Shown here in pieces: positions 57,097 to 64,000 of a stretch of DNA of 64,000 nucleotides. The notes under the pieces are model-generated. The model was not told where the DNA came from, searched no databases, and saw only the letters and a list, made by a program, of their open reading frames with translations. The DNA is taken from positions 62,001-126,000 of the forward strand of contig JAJFVD010000007.1 of NCBI GenBank assembly GCA_021371955.1. The letters are read 5' to 3'. Origin of the DNA: Bacteroidales bacterium (GTDB taxonomy: Bacteria > Bacteroidota > Bacteroidia > Bacteroidales > UBA932). The position numbers were made by a program, and so were the translations under genes. How positions within the stretch are numbered: position 1 is the first letter of the stretch; each line of letters opens with the position of its first letter.

Positions 57097-57497
57097 TGGA
57101 GATGGGCGGACTCGAACCGCCGTCCAAACAAACCATCCAAAAGCTTTCTACACGCTTATTCTGTTATTGGTTGTCGGTAAAGAGCTGCCAACAGACAGGC
57201 CACTCAAAACTTATTCTCTGTTTTTACTTTGAACACTTTAGAGAAGTAGATGTCCGCAGCACAACTTGAATGATACCCCATATACCGGTACTGAGTTGGC
57301 TTAAAGCCCGGCGGGATACTCGTCACGGCCGGACCTAGCCGGCGGCGATAAAGCGATTAAGTTAGACTTAATTACGCAGCGAGTGCATAGTTGTTATTGC
57401 CAGTTATGGCTTGTGTTCCGGGATTTACGAGCCGGCTTCACGACGCTCGACGTGCTTACTCTCCGATTCAATTTGCTGTCAAAACCAAAACATCCCC
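57097..57497 (-). ncRNA. ssrA: tmRNA (transfer-messenger RNA)
   Basis: 401 nt. The 5' GGGGATG pairs with CATCTCC at the 3' end, and a T-loop GGTTCGAGTCCGCC gives the tRNA-like half. The tag frame (57401 down to 57372) ends GNNNYALAA-stop, a Bacteroidota-type tag. It rescues stalled ribosomes and tags proteins for decay. CCA is added after transcription. The antisense short frames here are not genes. Confidence 0.96.
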
Positions 57498-57509
57498 GAA
57501 AAGTTAATG

Positions 57510-57517
57510 CAAAGGTA
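57510..57517 (-). promoter_or_regulatory. -7 box for tmRNA
   Basis: Minus-strand TACCTTTG ends 12 bases before the mature 5' end. Confidence 0.6.
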
Positions 57518-57547
57518 TACAAAAAAAGAGCCAATCTGAAAAATACT

Positions 57548-58201
57548 CTATTTCCGGAAAATGAAAGGAGAAAGAAATCGCCAGAGTCCTTCGAAGAATG
57601 ATATCATTCCTATAATAATTATTACGACTCCGGAAACCCTGTTTATCATGAGAAGCTGCCTCAGGCGAAACTTCTTTCTGAAAAGATTTATAGATGTGCT
57701 TAATATGAACCACCATGTTGCAGCACCCACAAAAACGCCGCCCAGAGTTGCTGTAATTATCCTGTTTGCACTCTCCTGATTAATTTCAAGACCCACAAAT
57801 GCAAACATGCCAAGAATAAGGAATACAGCACCCGGGTTTGATATGGTCATGAAGATTGCCGAGAAAAGATCCTCAACATGCTTGTTGCCGCCCTGCCTCT
57901 TCTGGCGGATTTGTTTTACCGGATTTGTGAGGTAAATTTTGAGCCCGAGGAGGGCTACAATCATTCCTCCAAACAGGAGAACTCCTCTCTCGTACTCAGT
58001 AATGAAACTCTGTACGTATGCAAGGCCCAGTACGGCTATGGCTGCGAAAAAAGTATCGGTGATTGATGCTCCAAGGCCTGAGATAAAGCCGGAGTTTCTT
58101 CCTTTACTAAGGGTTTTCTGAACACACATTACGCCCATTGGCCCAAGGGGGATTGAAGCCCCCATTCCCACTATGAATCCCTTAATAAAGTCAATAAGCA
58201 T
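57548..58201 (-). CDS. LysE/RhtB-family exporter
   Basis: 217 aa, six hydrophobic segments. N-terminal GFIVGMGASIPLGPMGVMCVQKTLSKGRNSGFISGLGASITDTFFA is the LysE-family opening. Exports amino acids or small metabolites. Begins 6 bases after the TonB-receptor stop and is likely co-transcribed. Confidence 0.85.
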   Translation of the reverse strand: MLIDFIKGFIVGMGASIPLGPMGVMCVQKTLSKGRNSGFISGLGASITDTFFAAIAVLGLAYVQSFITEYERGVLLFGGMIVALLGLKIYLTNPVKQIRQKRQGGNKHVEDLFSAIFMTISNPGAVFLILGMFAFVGLEINQESANRIITATLGGVFVGAATWWFILSTSINLFRKKFRLRQLLMINRVSGVVIIIIGMISFFEGLWRFLSPFIFRK

Positions 58202-58207
58202 ATATGT

Positions 58208-60493
58208 TTAAAACCTGATCTTAATGTCTGTTCCAAAGTTTAACGGACGGTTGAGCTGTGCTATTCCTGTTCCCAGTGTCTCGAAATAGAAGGTGTTATA
58301 CCTGCTGTTTGTTGCATTTCTCAACCATATTCCAACTTCAAAAATAGAAAAATTTATTGAGCCTCCAATATCTAATGTTGAGTAGAAGTCCTGAATTACA
58401 TCATTTTTATCTGTCCAGTAAATTTTTCCGGCTCCGTTATACTGGGCCGAGATGCTGAATTTGTCAATAAATTTGCCTGAAAGTGCTTTTGAATACAGAA
58501 GGAAAAGGCTTACGGTGTTTTGCGGAACGAAAGGAACGAATTTGCCTGAATAATCGTTTTGGTTATCGGTATACTCGGTAAATTTGGAATAGGTGTACCC
58601 GTAATTGAAGTTTGCCTCTAAATTGCTGATGATTTTATATTTGACAGACAATTCGGCACCCGTGCTGTATGATTTTCCGGCGTTCCTGGCAACTCGCCCA
58701 AATCCGGAGGTTCCGGCAAACTGCACAACCTGCTGGTCTTTGCTGCTTATATAAAAAAGTGCGCCACTCAGGGAGAGTTTGTTTTGAATTACCTCTCCGC
58801 TATAGCCGATTTCGTTGTTCCAGTTATATTCCGGGCGGTACGAAATTGTTTTTTCAATATCACTTGCGGGCGCAGATCCTCCGCTTCCCGGCATGCCACC
58901 CATCAGTTTACTCTGAACCAGGTCGGAAAACATTTGAATGTTGTATCCTCCTGCCTTGTATCCTCTTGCCGATGTAAAGAACAGCCTGTGGTTCTCGTTG
59001 AAATTATACTGCAATGCAATTTTTGGAAGAAACTGGCCAAAATCCTGATTTTCCTTTCCTTCAACAACAGCCGGAATTGTGGTATTCACCGGTACCGGCA
59101 CATTTGGCATGTTGAATCTTAAGGACAAAGACATTGTGCTCATATAATCCAGATATTGCTTTTCATATTCGTAACGAAGCCCAAGGGTTAAAGAGAGTCC
59201 CTCTGTAAATACCCTTTTAAGCACAACCTGATGGAATGCCGCAAAGCCAAAAGAGTGCATGTCGTATTCCCCGGCTACAGGTAAAACAGGGTTGGTTACG
59301 GTCATTCTAAACGGCATGGCGCCACTTGTATAGAGGCGGTCAAAAGTACTCTGAAAGAACCTCTGTACGCCGTCTGTGCCAAACAAAACAGGGGCATTGG
59401 TAAAGTTCTTCTGGTAAAATCCGGAAACTCCCGATACAAACTGATAGTTTTTGTTGTTTTCCGATTTAAAGATTGCCTCCTGACTCAAATTGTGCATGTT
59501 TTGCGACTGGCTCATTGTATAAATTGAGGCAGGGGAAAAATCCTGATCCAGCTTCATTGTGTCGTTCAGGTACTGATATGACGAAATGAGGCTCAGCTTC
59601 CATTTTGGGGCGGTATGTGTAATCACGAGGCTGTTTGTGCTCAAAAGTCTCTTGTATGAACTGCTGTCGTTGTAATTCGGGTTAGATGTCACGCCCGTTG
59701 TCTTGTTATATGTGCCGTAGGGATATGCATTCTGATTGCTCTTTTCCATGTGGGCATTTGCCTCTGCTTTCCAGCTGGGAGTAATGTAATATGCCAGTTT
59801 AATTCTTCCTCCGGCAGAGTAACCTTTGTCTGCCTTAAGGGAGGTGAAACTGTTTGTGAAAAAACCATCCTGATGAGAGTAAAAGCCTCCGAGGGAAAAT
59901 GCTGCCTTTTCGCTCAGTTTGTGATTTGTTGTAAAAGTACCCCGGTACTGGCCGTACGACCCGGCCGAAAGGGTTATTGTACTTCCGGGAGTGGAAAATG
60001 GCGATTTTGTGCGCACATGTACAATTCCGCCAAGGGCGTTTCTTCCGTAAAGAGTCCCCTGTGGGCCCCTTAAAACTTCTATCCTCTCTATGTCTAAAAA
60101 TTCAAAATCAAATGCGCTTTTGTCTATGTAGGGAACATTGTCCACATATAATCCAACGGACGGTGCAGGAGAGAACCGCGAGCCGATGCCTCGGATATAC
60201 ACTGCCGATGTAATCTTTGAACCATAGTCCGGTATGTATAGATTTGAAATAACTCCCGAGAGTCCTTTTATTGAATTTCTGCCGCTGCTCTCAGCCTCTG
60301 TTTTATTCAAAATGGTAGCAGATGCGGGGAGCTGATTCAGAAAATATGTCTCCTTTGGAGTAGACACAAATGTTAGCTCCTCAATGCGATAATTGTTAAT
60401 TATTGTATCTTTGACTACCTCTTGTGCCTTAAGGTACGGTGCGTAGAAAGCGAAGACAATTGATAAAATCATAGAAGGAAGTAGTTTTCTCAT
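58208..60493 (-). CDS. TonB-dependent outer-membrane receptor
   Basis: 761 aa. Signal peptide 1-23. Plug domain about 35-150 with SAVYIRGIGSR, GLYVDNVPY and IEVLRGPQGTLYGRNALGG; then a 22-strand-type barrel ending RPLNFGTDIKIRF with terminal Phe. Imports a siderophore, vitamin or similar ligand using TonB; ligand unknown. No SusD partner is adjacent. Divergent from lnt. Confidence 0.92.
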   Translation of the reverse strand: MRKLLPSMILSIVFAFYAPYLKAQEVVKDTIINNYRIEELTFVSTPKETYFLNQLPASATILNKTEAESSGRNSIKGLSGVISNLYIPDYGSKITSAVYIRGIGSRFSPAPSVGLYVDNVPYIDKSAFDFEFLDIERIEVLRGPQGTLYGRNALGGIVHVRTKSPFSTPGSTITLSAGSYGQYRGTFTTNHKLSEKAAFSLGGFYSHQDGFFTNSFTSLKADKGYSAGGRIKLAYYITPSWKAEANAHMEKSNQNAYPYGTYNKTTGVTSNPNYNDSSSYKRLLSTNSLVITHTAPKWKLSLISSYQYLNDTMKLDQDFSPASIYTMSQSQNMHNLSQEAIFKSENNKNYQFVSGVSGFYQKNFTNAPVLFGTDGVQRFFQSTFDRLYTSGAMPFRMTVTNPVLPVAGEYDMHSFGFAAFHQVVLKRVFTEGLSLTLGLRYEYEKQYLDYMSTMSLSLRFNMPNVPVPVNTTIPAVVEGKENQDFGQFLPKIALQYNFNENHRLFFTSARGYKAGGYNIQMFSDLVQSKLMGGMPGSGGSAPASDIEKTISYRPEYNWNNEIGYSGEVIQNKLSLSGALFYISSKDQQVVQFAGTSGFGRVARNAGKSYSTGAELSVKYKIISNLEANFNYGYTYSKFTEYTDNQNDYSGKFVPFVPQNTVSLFLLYSKALSGKFIDKFSISAQYNGAGKIYWTDKNDVIQDFYSTLDIGGSINFSIFEVGIWLRNATNSRYNTFYFETLGTGIAQLNRPLNFGTDIKIRF

Positions 60494-60520
60494 GTGTGAT
60501 AATTGTTACAATTTGGGCGG

Positions 60521-60528
60521 CAAAAGTA
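60521..60528 (-). promoter_or_regulatory. -7 box for the TonB receptor
   Basis: Minus-strand TACTTTTG, 27 bases before the receptor ATG. It touches the lnt start codon. Confidence 0.5.
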
Positions 60529-62159
60529 TGAATTTAAGACTGAATAAAAAAACTAAAATTATTGTCTTTCTTGTATCCGCAGGCTCAATCCTGCTATCTC
60601 TTCCCTTTTTGTTCCCTGGTTTTGGGATACTTATGCTCGTTGCTCTTGTTCCAATATTATTTTTGGAAAGATTTATTTCCGAAAACAAAACCAAAGGCGG
60701 CTGGTTCTATGTATATCTGACATTTATTTTGTGGAACTCCTTTACGACTTACTGGATTGCGTATGCAAATTTCAAAGGAGCGGTAGGGGCGATATTGCTT
60801 TATTCGCTGGGCGTTACTCTGGTAGTTCGTGCCTACAGCTGGTTTCGCAAACGGACAAATAATGCAATAGGGTACTCATTTCTTATTCTTGGCTGGATTG
60901 CTTTTGAACACCTTCTTGCCGAGGGAGAAATTGCCTGGCCGTGGCTGGCTTTGGGAAACGGGTTTGCAACATCGTTCAAGGTTGTCCAATGGTATGAATA
61001 TACAGGAGTCTTCGGCGGGACGCTATGGGCTCTGGTCGTAAGTATTTTTGTCTTTGACCTGGTGAGCAAAATAATAAACAGTTCGATATCAGAAAAGACC
61101 ATTAAAATAAGATACTCTCTCCTTGCGCTGGTTATTATACTGCCTGCTTTTATTTCGCATCTGATATATTCCGGTTATAAAGAGAAGCCGGAGCCAAAGA
61201 ACTTCCTTATTGTTCAGCCCAACATTGACCCGTATCACGATAAATTTGGGGGAATGACTCAAAAAGAGCAGGATGAGAGGTTATTGTCGCTTGTGAACAA
61301 GGGTGTAACGGATTCGACTCTTTTTGTTGTTGCTCCCGAAACATTCTCTTCGGGAATAATTGAAAACGAACCATATTCAAGCGATTCTTTCAACAGGTTT
61401 GCGGAGATTGTCCGCAGGAATAAAAATGTAAACCTGATTTTTGGAGCGTCGACATATTTCATGTATCCGAAAGAAAAATTCAGCGGGGAGCACAGGCCAA
61501 ATTATACGGCGAGGAGAATCAACGGCGGGTGGTATGAATCTTACAATACTGCAATTTATATGGACAGTTCGGAAAGAATAATGTTTTACCATAAATCCAA
61601 ACTTGTTCCTCTTGTTGAGTACCTGCCTTATCCTAAATATCTGGGCGGGTTCAAGATGTTCGTTATAGAACTTGGGGGGAATTTTGGAAGTTACGGAACC
61701 CAGAAGGAGAGGAGCGTATACAAATCGCACGACAGTACAACTGTGATAGGGACGGCAATCTGCTACGAATCGGTATACGGAAATTATTACAGGGAGTACG
61801 TTTTGAATGGCGCAACCGTAATGGCTGTAATAACAAATGACGGTTGGTGGCTTGATTCTCCCGGGTATACCCAGCATCTTTATTTCGACCAGCTAAGGGC
61901 TGTTGAGACGCGACGGTCCATCGCCCGTTGCGGGAACACGGGGGTAAGCGCTTTTATTAACCAGCGTGGGGATATTGTGGCAAGAACAGAGTGGTGGAAG
62001 CCCGGATTACTCAGCGGGCAACTGAACCTCAACAGCAAAATAACAACCTTCGTAAAATACGGAGACTATATAGGCAGAATCTCTTTTGCCTCTATGTTTC
62101 TTTTTCTGGGTCTGGCTATTTTAACTCTTTTGAAAATTTCCGTGAAGGGGAAGGAATAA
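60528..62159 (+). CDS. lnt: Apolipoprotein N-acyltransferase
   Basis: 543 aa. N-terminal membrane segments (about 10-200) and a CN-hydrolase domain with Glu in VAPETF, Lys in YHKSKLVPLVE and Cys in GTAICYESVYG; the transferred fatty acid comes from a phospholipid to mature lipoproteins. ATG 60528 is preferred to 60492, since the latter adds a soluble MCDNCYNLGG before the first helix. Its 3' end overlaps the convergent UbiD gene by 44 bases. Confidence 0.92.
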   Translation: MNLRLNKKTKIIVFLVSAGSILLSLPFLFPGFGILMLVALVPILFLERFISENKTKGGWFYVYLTFILWNSFTTYWIAYANFKGAVGAILLYSLGVTLVVRAYSWFRKRTNNAIGYSFLILGWIAFEHLLAEGEIAWPWLALGNGFATSFKVVQWYEYTGVFGGTLWALVVSIFVFDLVSKIINSSISEKTIKIRYSLLALVIILPAFISHLIYSGYKEKPEPKNFLIVQPNIDPYHDKFGGMTQKEQDERLLSLVNKGVTDSTLFVVAPETFSSGIIENEPYSSDSFNRFAEIVRRNKNVNLIFGASTYFMYPKEKFSGEHRPNYTARRINGGWYESYNTAIYMDSSERIMFYHKSKLVPLVEYLPYPKYLGGFKMFVIELGGNFGSYGTQKERSVYKSHDSTTVIGTAICYESVYGNYYREYVLNGATVMAVITNDGWWLDSPGYTQHLYFDQLRAVETRRSIARCGNTGVSAFINQRGDIVARTEWWKPGLLSGQLNLNSKITTFVKYGDYIGRISFASMFLFLGLAILTLLKISVKGKE

Positions 62160-63840
62160 GTTCCCCCAACCCGAGTGATTCCCATTTCCTGTCTACAGCT
62201 TCAATTGTTTCAATTGAAGAAAGTGCTTTGCCGGGCCAGTCTCTTGTGAAACCGTTTACACCCTTGTGCTTGATTTTGCTGTCCATTACAAGCAGTCCGT
62301 CTTTGAATGAAGAATCCCTGATTGGGTCGCAGTTGCTGCCCCAGAGCCATAGTGAAGCATAGGTGTCGTCAAGAGGTTCCGCATCGTCAAGAATAACATT
62401 AATCAGCCCCTTAAGGTCTCCTGGCGAGTGAGTGAAATGTATTGCCTTCTCTGCATGTGCAGGAGCGGCGGCAGTTCCCTCTTCTTCCGGAAGTTTGATA
62501 GTGGCATCAATCAGAATCTTTCCGCCATATCCGCACTGAGGTGCGCAATGGTCCAGAACATCCAGAGGTCCGCGGCTGAAATGGGTGTCTCTTTTTGGAA
62601 TATAGTTTTTAGAAATTACAGACATCAGGGCTTTTCTGTCCCGGATATCAATATTTTCATCTGTGACAATGATTATTTTGTTGAACATCATCTGCCCGGC
62701 ACCCCAAAGGGAGTGTGCAACTTTTATCCCCTGTCCGGGATAGCTTTTATCAATTTTGACAATTGCAATGTTATGTCCTACGCCCTCTTCCGGCAGGTAA
62801 AGGTCCGTTAGTTCCGGTACCATCGTAAGCTTTATTGGCTCGAGAAATATTTTCTCTGTTGCAAGAGCGATGTATTTATCTTCCTGCGGCGGTATTCCTA
62901 CAAGTGTAGCGGGATATATCGCGTCTTTTCTGTGTGAGATGCAGGTTATATGGAATTTAGGATAAAGGTCGGCAAGGGAGTAAAATCCGGTATGATCCCC
63001 AAACGGGCCCTCCGTAACCGGGAGTTCATTCTTGTTTACAAAACCCTCTATAACAAAGTCACAGTCTGCAGGTACCTGAAGCGGCTGGGTGAGGCAGTCC
63101 ACAAGTGATACCGCCTTTTTTCTCAAAAATCCTGCTAGCAGATATTCGTCAATTCCGTCGGGAAGCGGTGCTGTTGCAGCGTATGTATAAACAGGGTCAC
63201 CGCCAAGCGCAACAACTACAGGAAAACGGTTGTCTTCGCTTTTTGCAAAGTGCCTTGCTCCGGTTTTATGCCTGTGCCAGTGCATGCCTGTTGAATCTCC
63301 TGTAAACACCTGCATCCTGTACATTCCAAGGTTTCTTGCCCCTGTTTCGGGGTCCTTTGTGTGCACAAGAGGAAGAGTCACGAACCGGCCGCCGTCTTCC
63401 GGCCAGCATTTTAGCACAGGGAGCCTGTTTATGTCCGGCTGAAATAATATAACCTCCTGGCATGGAGCTGTTCCCTTGTGCTTCTTTGGCATCCATCCGG
63501 CTGCCTCGTTAAGCTGGGGAAGCAATTTAAGTTTGTCAATAAACGAGGAACGTTCCTGCATTACCTCTCCCATGAGGTTGTGAAAAATATCGGATACTTC
63601 ATCAAATGATTCCAGCCCGAGAGCATATTTTATCCTGCTTTCCGACCCCATCATATTTGTGAGTACAGGGTAGGGGGTTCCGGTATTTTCAAATAAAAGT
63701 GCCTTTCCTCCGCCCGGTTGTTTGCTCACCCGGTCTGTAATCTCTGCAATCTCGAGAACAGGGTCGGTGAATTCTGAGATTCTTTCCAGTTCTCCCTTCG
63801 ACTCAAGAAAATTTACAAACTCTTTTAAACTGCTGTACAT
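62116..63840 (-). CDS. UbiD-family decarboxylase, probable menaquinone-pathway enzyme
   Basis: 574 aa. prFMN-dependent (de)carboxylase family: EGPFGDHTGFYS around residue 290, then AHSLWGAGQMMFNKIIIVTDENIDI and APQCGYGGKILIDA of UbiD/MqnL types. In Bacteroidota this subfamily is named menaquinone-biosynthesis decarboxylase. Consistent with menG at the left edge, although the exact branch (classic or futalosine) cannot be told. Confidence 0.85.
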   Translation of the reverse strand: MYSSLKEFVNFLESKGELERISEFTDPVLEIAEITDRVSKQPGGGKALLFENTGTPYPVLTNMMGSESRIKYALGLESFDEVSDIFHNLMGEVMQERSSFIDKLKLLPQLNEAAGWMPKKHKGTAPCQEVILFQPDINRLPVLKCWPEDGGRFVTLPLVHTKDPETGARNLGMYRMQVFTGDSTGMHWHRHKTGARHFAKSEDNRFPVVVALGGDPVYTYAATAPLPDGIDEYLLAGFLRKKAVSLVDCLTQPLQVPADCDFVIEGFVNKNELPVTEGPFGDHTGFYSLADLYPKFHITCISHRKDAIYPATLVGIPPQEDKYIALATEKIFLEPIKLTMVPELTDLYLPEEGVGHNIAIVKIDKSYPGQGIKVAHSLWGAGQMMFNKIIIVTDENIDIRDRKALMSVISKNYIPKRDTHFSRGPLDVLDHCAPQCGYGGKILIDATIKLPEEEGTAAAPAHAEKAIHFTHSPGDLKGLINVILDDAEPLDDTYASLWLWGSNCDPIRDSSFKDGLLVMDSKIKHKGVNGFTRDWPGKALSSIETIEAVDRKWESLGLGELIPSPSRKFSKELK

Positions 63841-63848
63841 AATATGTC

Positions 63849-64000
63849 TTATCTGGTAGCCTCTTCCAAGAGGTACAATATTGATTTATAAGTTATTCCT
63901 CCGTGGTTGGACAGTCCTATTTCACAAGTTCGTGAAGTGGCATATCCTTCGGTACATTCTGCGCTTTGTGTGCGGAGGTTTCTTAGCCCGTGTGCATTGA
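63849..64000 (-). CDS. C-terminal fragment of an unidentified gene (runs off the right edge)
   Basis: A 49-codon open frame entering from the right edge, reading NAHGLRNLRTQSAECTEG, then ATSRTCEIGLSNHGGITYKS and a hydrophobic end, with stop TAA 63849-63851. It lies 8 bases before the UbiD ATG, compatible with an operon. Protein not recognised. Confidence 0.45.
   Translation of the reverse strand, partial: NAHGLRNLRTQSAECTEGYATSRTCEIGLSNHGGITYKSILYLLEEATR

Noticed and set aside
57045..57601. Short plus-strand open frames between PgpH and LysE
   Set aside because: They are antisense to the tmRNA and its terminator, or overlap the LysE gene tail.

Overview
The window reads as a contiguous chromosomal segment of a Bacteroidota bacterium, most likely Bacteroidales. 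The evidence is recurrent Bacteroidota-type -7 promoter boxes (TAnnTTTG) upstream of genes and RNAs, an almost complete lack of Shine-Dalgarno sequences, a tmRNA whose tag ends in NYALAA, a single-chain PurL, and an envelope rich in TonB-type and other outer-membrane beta-barrels. A phosphate dikinase, [FeFe]-hydrogenase maturases (HydE, HydF) and a UbiD-family decarboxylase point to an anaerobic or fermentative life with menaquinone. Genus cannot be fixed from this window.

Layout. 1-21.9 kb is housekeeping: the menG start and an AIR-synthase-like fragment, tRNA-Leu, a 2-hydroxyacid dehydrogenase, a possible long-chain-base lipid pair (alpha-oxoamine synthase plus SDR), gyrB with an M23 peptidase, a TPR plus outer-membrane barrel operon, ftsE, nth, pyk, xerD, guaA, typA, then the DUF177-rpmF-plsX-fabH operon and tRNA-Arg. 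21.9-22.7 kb is non-coding and repeat-rich. 22.7-38.4 kb holds a porin, a flippase, hydF-hydE, heme- and FMN-binding exported proteins, ppdK, PIN-PhoH, purL, folC and tRNA-Val.

38.4-45.0 kb is a markedly AT-rich accessory island directly downstream of tRNA-Val. It opens with a nested inverted-repeat element and decayed coding fragments, then a Shedu-like (DUF4263) nuclease. Next comes a tightly overlapping six-gene operon: an hmU-DNA-kinase helical-domain / alpha-GPT pyrophosphorylase-like protein, a thymidylate-synthase homologue, Nmad1 (DUF1599), a TIR-like protein, Nmad2 and a membrane-anchored protein. It looks like a pyrimidine-base-modification module wired to a TIR and a membrane protein, that is, a candidate anti-phage or nucleic-acid-conflict system. 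It is the most interesting object here.

45.0-52.9 kb is a second accessory block (cupin, GNAT, DUF2975 plus HTH, GDCCVxC protein, HAD, FAD oxidoreductase, antiporter, alpha/beta hydrolase, FISUMP protein). It contains the footprint of a local duplication around the DUF2975/HTH pair. 53-64 kb returns to core functions: aldo/keto reductase, esterase, PgpH-like 7TM-HD phosphodiesterase, tmRNA, LysE-type exporter, TonB receptor, lnt and a UbiD decarboxylase. Several short inverted-repeat elements of similar build (about 105-128 bp, arms 13-22 bp, spacers 80-84 bp) are scattered in the intergenic spaces.
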